A stretch of DNA of 64,000 bases. It comes from Flexivirga caeni. GTDB lineage: Bacteria > Actinomycetota > Actinomycetes > Actinomycetales > Dermatophilaceae. Made by a program: the position numbers and the translations under genes. Where the stretch lies: positions 19,434 to 83,433 of the forward strand of contig NZ_RJJQ01000022.1 in the NCBI RefSeq assembly GCF_003724155.1, in the 5' to 3' direction. The notes beneath the pieces were generated by a model. It was not told the DNA's origin. It did no database searches and saw nothing but the letters and a program-made list of their open reading frames with translations. Positions 20,257-29,554 of the stretch are shown one piece after another (the first letter of the stretch is position 1; each line of letters begins with the position of its first letter).

Positions 20257-22131
20257 GTGGGACTGCTCGACACCATCTCCTCACCCGAGGACCTGCGGCA
20301 GGTGCCCGCGGACCGGCTGGACGACCTCGCGGCGGAGATCCGGGAGTTCCTGGTCGACTCGGTGTCGCGGACCGGGGGACACCTCGGTCCCAACCTCGGA
20401 GTCGTCGAGCTGACCATCGCGTTGCACCGGGTCTTCGAATCCCCCAGGGATTCGATCGTTTTCGACACAGGGCACCAGTCCTACGTGCACAAGCTGCTGA
20501 CCGGCCGGCACGACTTCAGCAAGCTGAAGAAGCAGGGCGGCCTGTCCGGCTATCCGTCGCGTGCCGAGTCCGAGCACGACATCGTCGAGAGTTCGCACGC
20601 CTCGTCCTCGCTGTCCTGGGCGGAAGGCATCGCCAAGGCGCGCGTGCTGGCGGGGGAGGCTCATCGCCATACGGTCGCCGTGATCGGTGACGGCGCACTC
20701 ACCGGCGGTATGTCGTGGGAGGCGATCAACAACATCGCGGTCGAACGCGACCTGCCGCTGGTCATCGTCGTCAACGACAACGAACGCAGCTATGCGCCGA
20801 CCATCGGCGGCCTGGCCGACCATCTCGCGGCGCTGCGCACGACCCGCAATTACGAGCGGATGCTCGACTGGGGCAAGACCACGATCAAAGGCACGCCGGT
20901 CGTCGGCGACTTCGTCTACGAGACACTGCACGGCGTCAAGCGCGGCATCAAGGACATCGTCTATCCGCAGCAGGGGATGTTCGAGGACCTCGGCATCAAG
21001 TATGTCGGGCCGGTCGACGGCCACGACGAGGCCGCGGTCGAGCAGGCCTTCCGTCGCGCGCGAGCGTATGGCGGGCCGTGCATCGTGCACGTGATCACCG
21101 AGAAGGGCCGCGGCTATCAGCCGGCGCTCGATGACGACGCCGACCGCATGCACGGCATCGGCAAGATCAACCCCGAGACCGGGCTGCCCTTCGAGGTCGC
21201 CGGCCGCATCTGGACCGACGAGTTCAGTGACGAGATGGTGCGCCTCGGCAAGGAGCGTCCCGACCTGGTCGCGATCACCGCGGCAATGATGATCCCGGTC
21301 GGGCTGGACAAGTTCGCCGAGGCGTTCCCCGAGCGGGTCGTCGACGTCGGCATCGCCGAGCAGCACGCGGTCACCATGGCCGCCGGGCTGGCGTATGGCG
21401 GCATGCACCCGGTCGTCGCGGTCTATGCGACCTTCCTCAACCGGGCCTTCGACCAATTGCTCATGGACGCCGGATTGCACCACGCCGGAGTCACTTTCGT
21501 GCTCGACCGGGCCGGCGTGACCGGCTCGGACGGGCCCTCGCACAACGGCATGTGGGACATGTCGATCTGCTCGGTCGTGCCCGGGCTGCGGCTGGCGGCG
21601 CCGCGCGATGGCGACCAGGTGAAGTCGCAACTGCGGGAAGCCGTGGAGGTCGATGACGCGCCGACGGTGATCCGCTTTCCCAAGGGCGACGTCGCCGAAC
21701 CCTTGGCGGCGGTGCGCACCGACGGCTCGCTCGACGTCCTGCACGACGCGGTCGAGCCTCAGGTGCTGGTCGTCGGCGTCGGCGCGATGTGCCCGACCGC
21801 GCTGCAGGTCGCCGAAAAGCTGGAAGCGCAAGGACATTCGACAATGGTCGTCGACCCCCGGTGGGTGCTGCCGGTGCCGGCCGACCTGGTCCGGCTGGCG
21901 AGGACGGTGCCGCACGTCGTGGTGATCGAGGACAACCTGGTGACGTCCGGGATTGGCGTCGCAGTCGCGCACGAGCTGGCCGAGCAGCGGGTGCCAGCGC
22001 AGGTGCACACCTTCGGCATCCCGAAGACGTTCCCGGACCACGCGTCACGCTCCCAGGTGCTCGAAGCGATCGGTCTCACCCCGGACGTCATCGGCACCCA
22101 GCTCATCGCGCAGTTGTCCGCGCACGAGTGA
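20257..22131 (+). CDS. dxs: 1-deoxy-D-xylulose-5-phosphate synthase
   Basis: A 624-residue thiamine-diphosphate enzyme that condenses pyruvate and glyceraldehyde 3-phosphate, the first step of the MEP isoprenoid pathway. GTG 20257 follows GAAAGGCG. Visible features are the TPP site [16 protein letters not shown] near residue 145, [14 protein letters not shown] near 365 with the catalytic Glu, and [15 protein letters not shown] near 418. A candidate -10 (TAGACT, 20209-20214) lies between the riboswitch of the divergent operon and the start. Its thiamine dependence makes the neighbouring thiamine-precursor importer notable. Confidence 0.96.
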   Translation: MGLLDTISSPEDLRQVPADRLDDLAAEIREFLVDSVSRTGGHLGPNLGVVELTIALHRVFESPRDSIVFDTGHQSYVHKLLTGRHDFSKLKKQGGLSGYPSRAESEHDIVESSHASSSLSWAEGIAKARVLAGEAHRHTVAVIGDGALTGGMSWEAINNIAVERDLPLVIVVNDNERSYAPTIGGLADHLAALRTTRNYERMLDWGKTTIKGTPVVGDFVYETLHGVKRGIKDIVYPQQGMFEDLGIKYVGPVDGHDEAAVEQAFRRARAYGGPCIVHVITEKGRGYQPALDDDADRMHGIGKINPETGLPFEVAGRIWTDEFSDEMVRLGKERPDLVAITAAMMIPVGLDKFAEAFPERVVDVGIAEQHAVTMAAGLAYGGMHPVVAVYATFLNRAFDQLLMDAGLHHAGVTFVLDRAGVTGSDGPSHNGMWDMSICSVVPGLRLAAPRDGDQVKSQLREAVEVDDAPTVIRFPKGDVAEPLAAVRTDGSLDVLHDAVEPQVLVVGVGAMCPTALQVAEKLEAQGHSTMVVDPRWVLPVPADLVRLARTVPHVVVIEDNLVTSGIGVAVAHELAEQRVPAQVHTFGIPKTFPDHASRSQVLEAIGLTPDVIGTQLIAQLSAHE

Positions 22132-23138
22132 GCGTGCCGACTTCGCAACTCTGGCAGTCGGATTCGTGGCGCAGGGAGGCGACTCGCTGGATCGACGAGT
22201 CACTCGAACGTCGCGGCATCACCCGCGTGCCGGTGACCCCGCGCCAGCCTCGTGTCCGTGCCTGGTCCACTCAGCTGGTCGCCGACACCTCGGCTGGGCG
22301 CGTCTGGTTCAAGGCGTGTTCGCCGAGCACCTCACCCGAGCCTGCCATCTATCGGGTCATGGGGAAGGTGACGCCCGACCGGCTCCCGGAGGTGTGGGCG
22401 TCGGACGACGAGCGCGGCTGGCTGCTGCTGCCCGAACGCGGTCCGTTGCTGCGTGACGTTGCCGACGCCGACAGCATCGTCGGGCTGTGGTCCGGTGTGC
22501 TGCGCCGGTATGCCCGGCTGCAGCGCGCGTCGGCCGATGTCGTGCCCGACCTGGTCACCGGTGGCATCCCGCGATGGACTGCGGCCGACTTGGTGAGTCA
22601 CTGGCTCGACGGTGTCGGCGCGGACCATCCTGGGACCGCCCCTGCGTTGCGCGCCGCGGCCGGCCGGCTCGACTCTTCCGGGCTGCCGGACACCATCCAG
22701 CACAATGATCTGCACGCGGGCAACGTGTTCTGCGCCGACGGGTCCGCCGCTGCGGTCCACGATTCGCGGTTCTTCGACTGGGGCGATGCGTATGTCGGAA
22801 ACCCACTGTGTTCATTGATGATTGCGCTGGAGGGGCCGTCATACCATTTCGGTCTGCCGGCCGATCCCGACCGTGATGCGCGGCTGGTCCGCTCGTACGT
22901 CTCCGCGTGGGCCGACCTGGTGCCGAGCGCACGCCTCACGGCCCTCGTCGCGGACGCGCTCCTCGTCGCGCAGCTGGCCCGGGTCCGCGCGAACGAGCGG
23001 GCGCTGGCGCACGCGACCGATGCCGAACGCGCCGAGTGGGTGCCGAAGATCCTCAAGCCCGCAGTCAAGCGGATCTGTGTGTCGACCGGTGCGCCCCGCC
23101 CGCCCGAAACGCCCGTTGACGGTCGAAACACTCGCTGA
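22128..23138 (+). CDS. APH-type phosphotransferase family protein
   Basis: A 336-residue kinase-fold protein. GTG 22128 overlaps the dxs stop by 4 bp; GTG 22134 is an alternative. The aminoglycoside/choline phosphotransferase core is visible: catalytic loop [10 protein letters not shown] near residue 193 and metal-binding [12 protein letters not shown] near 215. The substrate is unknown; a small hydroxylated metabolite is likelier than an antibiotic. The last codons (PVDGRNTR) lie within the first nested-palindrome repeat. Confidence 0.83.
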   Translation: MSVPTSQLWQSDSWRREATRWIDESLERRGITRVPVTPRQPRVRAWSTQLVADTSAGRVWFKACSPSTSPEPAIYRVMGKVTPDRLPEVWASDDERGWLLLPERGPLLRDVADADSIVGLWSGVLRRYARLQRASADVVPDLVTGGIPRWTAADLVSHWLDGVGADHPGTAPALRAAAGRLDSSGLPDTIQHNDLHAGNVFCADGSAAAVHDSRFFDWGDAYVGNPLCSLMIALEGPSYHFGLPADPDRDARLVRSYVSAWADLVPSARLTALVADALLVAQLARVRANERALAHATDAERAEWVPKILKPAVKRICVSTGAPRPPETPVDGRNTR

Positions 23139-23177
23139 CGGTGCAGCAGCACCGTCAGCGGCAGGTTCGACCGTCAA
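23116..23177. repeat. Nested-palindrome repeat, copy 1
   Basis: Outer arms TTGACGGTCGAAAC (23116-23129) and GGTTCGACCGTCAA (23164-23177) pair with one mismatch. An inner 11-bp stem, GCTGACGGTGC / GCACCGTCAGC (23134-23159), has loop AGCA. It overlaps the 3' end of the phosphotransferase gene. A second copy lies at 23822-23883. Confidence 0.7.
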
Positions 23178-23226
23178 TCGCCGCGGGCCAGGCCCGAGTG
23201 CGGTGCATGCGGTAGAATATGAGGGT

Positions 23227-23250
23227 CCGTCGGAGCCATAGGCCCGACGG
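23227..23250 (+). promoter_or_regulatory. Leader hairpin with U-rich tail (possible attenuator)
   Basis: A -10-like TAGAAT (23213-23218) is followed within 10 bp by CCGTCGG ... CCGACGG. An inner GCC/GGC pair and a triloop extend the stem. TTTCTTGT follows and then ATG 23259. The structure looks like an intrinsic terminator placed in the 5' leader of the hypothetical gene. Confidence 0.5.
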
Positions 23251-23258
23251 TTTCTTGT

Positions 23259-23825
23259 ATGACGAACTCTGTGCACGGCACGCTCTACCATCGCCCAGCG
23301 ACCGCGGTGCGCGGCCCAAATCTGCTGCCGCTCAATGTGATTCGCACGCGACATCCAGATCTGTACGAGAGGCATGTCCAGAAGTACGCGCACGATCCGT
23401 CGGTGCTCAGCGCGCACATCCCGCCGCTCGGCTGCACGTGGGGCGACGTCGTGTTTCTTTCCCCAGTGCATCCGGCGCCGCTCTTCGAGGCGCTGCGGAG
23501 GGTGGGGAAGTGGTCGCCGCGCCTCGAGCCGTGGAGCCTGCCAGCGGCACACCTCGACCCGGCGCGCACGACGATCCGGCTGATGCGGGCGGGCAGCGGC
23601 GGCCACCACTGCGACCCGGCCGACGCGGACGACTACCTGCCGTTCACGACGGCCGGGCTCCGGGCGGTGTCGCGTGTCACCGTTGCCGCGATCGAACGGC
23701 TGGAGCGGCTGCAGCCGGGCGACCCGTGGCTGCCGTGGGTGGACGTGCCGCACGTGCTCTATCGCGGTGAGATTCCGGTTTCCTGGTTCCGGCAGCCGTC
23801 CGCTGACGGTCGAAGCGCCCATTGA
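23259..23825 (+). CDS. Hypothetical protein
   Basis: A 188-residue soluble protein (MTNSVHGTLYHRPATAVRGP) that I do not recognise. It contains NLLPLNVIRTRHPDLYERHV and DDYLPFTTAGLRAVSRVTVA, and is rich in Trp, His and Pro. There is no signal peptide or membrane segment. High third-position GC and a sensible leader support a real gene. It is bracketed by two copies of a nested-palindrome repeat; its last codons (SADGRSAH) run into the second copy. Confidence 0.65.
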   Translation: MTNSVHGTLYHRPATAVRGPNLLPLNVIRTRHPDLYERHVQKYAHDPSVLSAHIPPLGCTWGDVVFLSPVHPAPLFEALRRVGKWSPRLEPWSLPAAHLDPARTTIRLMRAGSGGHHCDPADADDYLPFTTAGLRAVSRVTVAAIERLERLQPGDPWLPWVDVPHVLYRGEIPVSWFRQPSADGRSAH

Positions 23826-23883
23826 CGCCCGAAACCGCCGCTGACGGCGCAGCTGCACCGTCAGCGGCAGGTTGGGCCGTCAA
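23822..23883. repeat. Nested-palindrome repeat, copy 2
   Basis: Same architecture as 23116-23177: TTGACGCCCGAAAC ... GGTTGGGCCGTCAA outside and CCGCTGACGGCGC / GCACCGTCAGCGG inside with loop AGCT-like. The outer arms are more diverged. It lies between convergent genes. Confidence 0.65.
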
Positions 23884-23899
23884 TGGCCGGGAGAAGTGG

Positions 23900-24598
23900 T
23901 CACGAATCCCGTTGCGCGACCATGACGAATGCCCCGCGCGAGTCCCCATGAGGGAGCAGGTCAATGACGACCTTCGGGCGAAGCCCGGCACCTACGAGCA
24001 GTGGAGCCATGGTCTGCGGCAGCCATCGGTGGGTCGTCCAGCGCACGGCCACCCCGCCATACGCCTCCGTGCGCTCGATGTCCTCCTCACCCGCGTGCGT
24101 CGCAATGATCAGCTGACCGCCCGGTCGCAACGCCGCCGCGCAACGCGAAAACACCTGGGGGAGAAGAGATCGCGGCAGATTGAACAACGACCACCAGCCG
24201 AGGATGCCGCCGAGCGACCCCGGGGCGAGGTCGAGCTCCGTCCACGAATCGACGCGGAAGCGGCACTCGGGGTGCAGTCGCCGCGCATTGCGGATCATCT
24301 GCGGGGACAGGTCGCAGCCGGACACGTCGAGCCCGCGCTCCTGCAGGTATGCCGTGACTGTGCCCGGGCCGCACCCGACGTCGAGCACCGGACCGATCCC
24401 TGCGACCTCCTCCCCGAAGGCGTCGAGTGCGCTACGCAACCACGGCTGCTGCCGGATGTCGCCGAGGCCCTCCTCGACGACCATGCGGGCGTAGTTGTCC
24501 GCGACGCGGTCATAGGAGTTGCGGACCTCGGTGAGGTCTTCCGGATGATGAGCGAGGGCGTGAGTCACGGGGCTGACAGTAGTGAGGGGCACCGACAT
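23900..24598 (-). CDS. Class I SAM-dependent methyltransferase
   Basis: A 232-residue protein with the Rossmann SAM motif VLDVGCGPGTVTAYL near residue 70, the acidic ribose residue in SGCDLSPQMIRNARR, and LRPGGQLIIATHAGEED near residue 158. The substrate is unknown. ATG 24598 is used, but no ribosome site is evident and a downstream GTG is possible. It lies 22 bp after the polysaccharide deacetylase gene and is probably co-transcribed. Confidence 0.85.
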   Translation of the reverse strand: MSVPLTTVSPVTHALAHHPEDLTEVRNSYDRVADNYARMVVEEGLGDIRQQPWLRSALDAFGEEVAGIGPVLDVGCGPGTVTAYLQERGLDVSGCDLSPQMIRNARRLHPECRFRVDSWTELDLAPGSLGGILGWWSLFNLPRSLLPQVFSRCAAALRPGGQLIIATHAGEEDIERTEAYGGVAVRWTTHRWLPQTMAPLLVGAGLRPKVVIDLLPHGDSRGAFVMVAQRDS

Positions 24599-24620
24599 AC
24601 GGGGCGGTGCTTGCCGATCG

Positions 24621-25433
24621 TCAGGTGAGCTGGAAGACGTCGCCCAGGTGCACGGGCTGCAAGTGGCGCTCCTTGATCAGATCGACCAGCTTGCCGTAAT
24701 CGTGCATCACCGCAGGGTGATTCGCGTGTCCGATGACCAGGTGCTGGGGGAGGAACCACTGGCGGGCGTGGAACATGATCCGCGCCGGCGAGATCACGGT
24801 GGCATCCGACAACGACCCGAGCCACATGGTGACGGCCGGATAGCCGAGGTCGGCGAGCTGGTTGTCGAGGACGTCGTTGAAGTACCCGAACGGCGGCCGA
24901 AGGAACGGGCGGCCGGTCACGCCATACGTGTTCCGCAAGAAGGTCTCGTTGCGCTGCACCTGGTCGACAACACCGGCGCTGCTCAGCCCGACCAGGCTCG
25001 GGTGCGACCAGGTGTGGTTGGCGATGATGCACTGACCGGAGTCGATGAGCGGTCGCAGCAGGTCCTTGTGCATCGTCCAGCTCGGGTTGATCCCGTTGCA
25101 GAAGAACGTCAGCCGCATGCCGGTGTCGCGGGCGAGCCGGGCGTAGCCAGCGACCACTGCCTCGTCGATGCCGTCGTCGACCGTGAGCGCGATGTTGTCG
25201 CCCTTGCCGGGCAGGGCATAGAGGGTGCCCCGCGGAAGTGGCGCCTTGACGATCCCCTTCGGCGGGCCGAACATTTTCTTCCGGCCATCGGTGGAGGTCT
25301 TCTTCGTTTCCCCTGAGCCGTTCTTCGCGCTCGTCGAACCCTTGGGTGCCGCCTTCGTGCCTTCGCTCGAACAGGCGGTCAGCCCGGCGACGACAGAGCC
25401 AGCGAGCAGGGCGAGGAGTCCACGACGATCCAC
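24621..25433 (-). CDS. Polysaccharide deacetylase lipoprotein (NodB domain)
   Basis: A 270-residue exported protein starting at GTG 25433. The signal peptide ends in the lipobox LTAC near residue 20, with RR at positions 3-4. A Lys/Ser/Thr-rich linker leads to a NodB domain: TVDDG near residue 84 and HTWSHPSL near residue 140 (metal His), then RPPFGYFND. Family members deacetylate peptidoglycan or other N-acetylated polymers at the cell surface. Motif 1 has DDG with the expected Asp pair. Confidence 0.88.
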   Translation of the reverse strand: MDRRGLLALLAGSVVAGLTACSSEGTKAAPKGSTSAKNGSGETKKTSTDGRKKMFGPPKGIVKAPLPRGTLYALPGKGDNIALTVDDGIDEAVVAGYARLARDTGMRLTFFCNGINPSWTMHKDLLRPLIDSGQCIIANHTWSHPSLVGLSSAGVVDQVQRNETFLRNTYGVTGRPFLRPPFGYFNDVLDNQLADLGYPAVTMWLGSLSDATVISPARIMFHARQWFLPQHLVIGHANHPAVMHDYGKLVDLIKERHLQPVHLGDVFQLT

Positions 25434-25682
25434 GCTTTCGCACGTTACGGAGCCGGCCTGAACGTGTCATGTGCATCCGTATGGCGATGCCTGAATTCCC
25501 CGGCGCGACGGACATCACATTCGCCGATTCGATACTCGGCGACAGTCCCGATAGACTATCCATATCGGCTCGTCACAGTTCTCACCACGAGTTGATCCAC
25601 ACGTTGAGCGAGAGTTCCGTGTGCAGCCCCTGACCTCAGGATCCGGCTGATCAGGTGGGACCAACCGACAGAATGTGGCCCA

Positions 25683-27119
25683 GTGACCTCTTCTTTCCAG
25701 CAACTCGGCGTGCCCGCACGCCTTTCCGAAGTCCTTGCAGCACAGCAGATTTCGACCCCAACTCCGATTCAGGCTGCGACCCTTCCCGATTCGCTGGCCG
25801 GGCGCGACGTGCTCGGCCGCGGACGCACCGGCAGCGGTAAGACCTACGCGTTCGCGCTGCCCGTGGTCGCCCGGCTGCAGGCCGGCGACACCACACGCGT
25901 CCCGGCTCGCCCACGCGCGCTGATCCTGGCCCCCACCCGGGAGCTCGTCGCTCAGATCGACGAAGCGCTGCAGCCGCTCGCGAAGTCCGCGGGGCTGCGC
26001 ACTCTGCGCGTCATCGGCGGTGTCGGCCAGAACCCGCAGGTGAACGGATTGCGTTCTGGCGTGGACATTCTCATCGCCTGCCCCGGCCGCCTCGAAGATC
26101 TCATCGCGCAGGGGCACTGCTCGCTGGACTCCGTCGAGATCACCGTGCTGGACGAGGCCGACCATATGGCCGACCTCGGGTTCCTGCCGGCCGTCCGGCG
26201 CCTGCTGCGGCAGACCCCGAAGGGTGGGCAGCGGTTGCTCTTCTCCGCGACCCTCGACAAGGCGATCGATGTGCTGGTGCGTGAGTTCCTGCGCAATCCC
26301 GTGACACACGAGGCGGATTCGGCGCAGTCTCCCGTCGCGAAGATGAGCCATCACGTGCTGCACCTCACCCGGGAGCTGCGGGTGCCGGTGCTCGCCGACC
26401 TGGCTGCCGCACCCGGCCGCACCGTGGTTTTCACCCGCACGAAGTATGGCGCGAAGGCTCTCGCTCGCCAGCTGAACAAGCGCGGCGTGCCTGCGGTGGA
26501 ACTGCACGGCAACCTCGGGCAGAACGCCCGCACCCGCAACCTCGCGGCGTTCCACTCCGGCGCAGCGAGCACGCTCGTCGCGACCGACGTCGCGGCCCGC
26601 GGCATACATGTCGACGACGTGGCGCTGGTCGTCCACGCCGATCCGCCGGCCGAACACAAGGCATATCTGCACCGTTCGGGCCGTACCGCTCGCGCCGGTG
26701 CCGAGGGCACCGTGGTCACGCTGATGACCGACGACCAGCGCAACGACGTCCGCACGCTCACCAAGGCGGCTGGCATCACCCCCACCACGACGAAGGTCGC
26801 GGACACCGATCACCCGGTGCTGCGCCAGCTGGCCCCGGGTGATCGGGCACTTGTCGAGGGCGGGTATGTCGCGACCCCCGCCGCACAGCCGCAGCCGGCG
26901 AAGAGCAATGCCAGGCAGGGTGGCGCCGCGAAGACGGGGTCGCGGAAGCGCTCCGGTGGTCTCAACGCGAGCCAGTCCTCAGGAAACCGATCCGATGCAA
27001 AGAAACCCGCGCAATCGGGCAACGCCGGCCGCTCGTCGGGCCGGCGTCGTTCCGGTGGCGGTGCTGCCCGTTCTGCCGGCGGGCACTCCGCCGCGCAGTT
27101 CAGCTCCGGTCGCCGCTGA
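25683..27119 (+). CDS. DEAD/DEAH box RNA helicase
   Basis: A 478-residue helicase from GTG 25683 (MTSSFQQLGVPARLSEVLAA). All core motifs are present: Q-motif TPTPIQ, motif I GRTGSGKT near residue 52, Ia PTRELV, II DEAD near 158, III SAT near 188, IV VFTRT, V ATDVAARGIH, VI HRSGRTARAG near 332. The C-terminal ~90 residues are a basic Ser/Gly/Arg/Lys-rich tail for RNA binding. About 250 bp without a gene precede it; this could be a long regulated 5' UTR, as in cold-shock helicases, though nothing specific is visible. Confidence 0.94.
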   Translation: MTSSFQQLGVPARLSEVLAAQQISTPTPIQAATLPDSLAGRDVLGRGRTGSGKTYAFALPVVARLQAGDTTRVPARPRALILAPTRELVAQIDEALQPLAKSAGLRTLRVIGGVGQNPQVNGLRSGVDILIACPGRLEDLIAQGHCSLDSVEITVLDEADHMADLGFLPAVRRLLRQTPKGGQRLLFSATLDKAIDVLVREFLRNPVTHEADSAQSPVAKMSHHVLHLTRELRVPVLADLAAAPGRTVVFTRTKYGAKALARQLNKRGVPAVELHGNLGQNARTRNLAAFHSGAASTLVATDVAARGIHVDDVALVVHADPPAEHKAYLHRSGRTARAGAEGTVVTLMTDDQRNDVRTLTKAAGITPTTTKVADTDHPVLRQLAPGDRALVEGGYVATPAAQPQPAKSNARQGGAAKTGSRKRSGGLNASQSSGNRSDAKKPAQSGNAGRSSGRRRSGGGAARSAGGHSAAQFSSGRR

Positions 27120-27142
27120 GGCGGTCGCGGCACGTAGCAGTA

Positions 27143-27174
27143 TGCCCAGCGCGCGCCAGACCGCGCGCTGGGCA
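27143..27174. terminator. Bidirectional terminator hairpin
   Basis: A perfect 13-bp stem TGCCCAGCGCGCG / CGCGCGCTGGGCA with loop CCAGAC, between the convergent helicase and GDPD genes. Confidence 0.75.
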
Positions 27175-27200
27175 TGCTCGAAACGGCGGCGTGGCAGCCG

Positions 27201-27989
27201 TCAGTCTGCCCACACCCCGCGCGCGACGAGCACTTCCTTGAGTAGGTCGGCGCGATCAGTCATCAGCCCGTCGACGCCGAGGTCGAGGAGGCGGTGCATC
27301 TGCGCAGGTTCGTCGATGGTCCACACGTGCACCTGGGCGCCGGCAGCGTGCGCCTGCGCGACGGTATGACGCGTCACGACTCGTATCGGCCCGGCCCCCG
27401 GCGGCACTTGGAGGCAATCGGCGTCGCGCAGGGCGCCCCGGCCCCACGGGGTCCGGCCTGCAGCCGGCAGTCGGGAGCCGAGGACGAAGCGCGCAATGAC
27501 GGACTGGCCGCCCGACGTGGCGACCGGCCGGGAGAGTCGCTGCAGCACGGCACACCGCCGGACGTCGGAGAACGACGCGATGCAGACTCGCTCGTGCGCC
27601 CGGTGCCGCTCAATCACGTCGACGAGCGGCTCGACCGCCGACGCAGCCTTGCAGTCGATGTTCACCCGGAGCTGCGGCCATGATTCGAAGACCGCGTCAA
27701 GCGTCGGAATCTCCTGCGTGCCAGCGATTTTCGCGCGGCGCACCACGCTCCAGGGCAGCTCGGCGACGACACCCTGGCCGTCAGTCACCCGGTCGAGCCG
27801 ATGGTCGTGAAACGCGATCAGCTGTCCGTCAGCGGTGGCGTGCACGTCGGTCTCGACATACCGGAAACCGAGGCCGACCGCAGCTGCGAACGCCGGCAGT
27901 GAGTTCTCTGGCGCCCGGGAGCCGTCGGTGAAGCCACGGTGCGCCATGGCGATGACGCCCGGGTGGTCGAAGAACGCGGTGCGCGTCAA
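27201..27989 (-). CDS. Glycerophosphodiester phosphodiesterase
   Basis: A 262-residue TIM-barrel enzyme hydrolysing glycerophosphodiesters to glycerol 3-phosphate and an alcohol. Catalytic motifs are AHRGFTDGSRAPENS near residue 16, with the first His-Arg, and ETDVHATADGQLIAFHDH near residue 46. No signal peptide is visible, so it is cytoplasmic. Its start is 4 bp after the MurA-like gene's end, so the two are probably co-transcribed. Confidence 0.9.
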   Translation of the reverse strand: MTRTAFFDHPGVIAMAHRGFTDGSRAPENSLPAFAAAVGLGFRYVETDVHATADGQLIAFHDHRLDRVTDGQGVVAELPWSVVRRAKIAGTQEIPTLDAVFESWPQLRVNIDCKAASAVEPLVDVIERHRAHERVCIASFSDVRRCAVLQRLSRPVATSGGQSVIARFVLGSRLPAAGRTPWGRGALRDADCLQVPPGAGPIRVVTRHTVAQAHAAGAQVHVWTIDEPAQMHRLLDLGVDGLMTDRADLLKEVLVARGVWAD

Positions 27990-27993
27990 CTGC

Positions 27994-29526
27994 TCAGATG
28001 TCGCGGAAGGTCTGGATGTCGGCGCCCAGCTTGTTGAGCCGGGTGTCCAGCTCTTCGTAGCCGCGGTCGATCACGTAGATGTTGCGCAGCACCGAAACAC
28101 CGGGAGCGGCCAGCATCCCGAGGAGGATGACGACCGCCGGACGCAGTGCCGGGGGCGACATGACTTCCGCCGCACGCCACTTGGTCGGGCCCTGGATCAT
28201 CACGCGGTGCGGGTCCATCAGCTGCACTCGCGCACCGAGCGCATTGAGCTCGGTGAGGTAGATCGCGCGGTTCTCGTAGACCCAGTCGTGCAAGGTCGTG
28301 GTGCCCTGGGCATAGGCGGCGATCACCGCAAAGAACGGCAGGTTGTCGATGTTCAGCCCGGGGAACGGCATCGGGTGGATCTTGTCCTTCGGCGCCTTCA
28401 GCGGCCCGGGCTTGGTCGTGATGTCGATCAGCCGGGTCTTGCCGTTGGCCGACACGTATTCGTCGCCTTCGATGTCGTACTTCATGCCCATGCCCTCGAG
28501 CAGGGTCAGCTCGATCTCCATGAACTCGATAGGCACCCGGCGGATGGTGATCTCGGACTCGGTGACCACCGCCGCCGCGACGAGGGTCATCGCCTCGATC
28601 GGGTCCTCCGACGGGTGATATTCGACGTCCTTGTTGATCTCCTGCACGCCGTGCACCCGCAACGTGGTGGTGCCGACACCGTCGATCCGCACGCCGAATT
28701 TCTCCAGCATGAAGCAGAGGTCCTGGACCATGTAGTTGGGGCTGGCGTTGTGTATGACGGTCTCACCGTCGTACAAAGCCGCTGCGAACAAAGCATTTTC
28801 GGTGACGGTGTCGCCGCGCTCGGTCAGGATGATCGGCTTGGACGGGCGCACCGAGGAGTCGACCTTGGCGTGGTAGTAGCCGTGTGACGCCACCACGTCG
28901 AGCCCGAAGGCGCGCAACGCGAACAGGTGCGGCTCGACCGTGCGGGACCCGAGGTCGCAGCCACCGGCGTTGGGCAGCTGGAACTCGCCGAACTGGTGCA
29001 GCAACGGACCCAGGAACATCAGGATGGTCCGCGTGCGCCGGGCCGCGGTCTCGTCCATCGCGTCGAGGTCCAGCACGGCCGGCGGGGTGATCTCCAGGTC
29101 GCTGCTGTCGGGCAGCCAGCGGGTCTTCACGCCGATCGAGGCGAGCACCTCGGTGATGCGGTTGACCTCTTCGATGCGCGCCAGGTTGCGCAGTGTCGTC
29201 TTGCCCTTGTTGAGCAGCGCTGCGCACAGACAGGCGACCGCGGCGTTCTTGGACGTACGCACGTCGATCTCGCCGGACAGCTTGCGACCGCCCTTGATGC
29301 GCAGGTTGAGGGGCGTGGAGGAAGCGACCGCCACGACTTCGGTGTCGAGCGCCTCGCTGATGCGGGCGAGGGTCTCCAGACTGAGGTTCTGCTTCCCCTG
29401 CTCGATGCGAGCGACGGCGCTCTGCGACGTCTGCAACGCCTCGGCGAGTTCACTCTGGGTGAGCTTCTTGTGCCGTCGCGCGTCACGGATGAGCGTGCCG
29501 ACACGGGAGAGGTAGTCATCGGTCAT
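27994..29526 (-). CDS. MurA-type UDP-GlcNAc enolpyruvyl transferase with N-terminal Cro/C1 HTH
   Basis: A 510-residue fusion. Residues 1-65 are a Cro/C1-type helix-turn-helix (TLIRDARRHKKLTQSELAEA, TSQSAVARIEQGKQNLSLET). Residues ~75-505 are an EPSP-synthase-fold MurA domain with SKNAAVACLCAAL near 93, the catalytic loop NAGGCDLGSRTVEPHLFALR with the active Cys near residue 188, and ERGDTVTENALFAAALYDGE. The catalytic Cys and the Lys-Asn pair are kept, so it may be an active first-step peptidoglycan enzyme. A regulatory or DNA-binding role for the HTH is inference. Other MurA copies would be outside this window. Confidence 0.9.
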   Translation of the reverse strand: MTDDYLSRVGTLIRDARRHKKLTQSELAEALQTSQSAVARIEQGKQNLSLETLARISEALDTEVVAVASSTPLNLRIKGGRKLSGEIDVRTSKNAAVACLCAALLNKGKTTLRNLARIEEVNRITEVLASIGVKTRWLPDSSDLEITPPAVLDLDAMDETAARRTRTILMFLGPLLHQFGEFQLPNAGGCDLGSRTVEPHLFALRAFGLDVVASHGYYHAKVDSSVRPSKPIILTERGDTVTENALFAAALYDGETVIHNASPNYMVQDLCFMLEKFGVRIDGVGTTTLRVHGVQEINKDVEYHPSEDPIEAMTLVAAAVVTESEITIRRVPIEFMEIELTLLEGMGMKYDIEGDEYVSANGKTRLIDITTKPGPLKAPKDKIHPMPFPGLNIDNLPFFAVIAAYAQGTTTLHDWVYENRAIYLTELNALGARVQLMDPHRVMIQGPTKWRAAEVMSPPALRPAVVILLGMLAAPGVSVLRNIYVIDRGYEELDTRLNKLGADIQTFRDI

Positions 29527-29532
29527 TCGTCA

Positions 29533-29538
29533 AGTGTA
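29533..29538 (-). promoter_or_regulatory. Putative -10 for a leaderless HTH-MurA transcript
   Basis: On the complement, TACACT ends 6 bp before ATG 29526 and no ribosome site is present, which fits a leaderless mRNA. Confidence 0.45.
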
Positions 29539-29554
29539 GCTCACATATGAGATG

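Noticed and set aside
20281..22041. A 586-codon complement frame under dxs
   Set aside because: It is a shadow of a well-supported enzyme gene with no recognisable motif.
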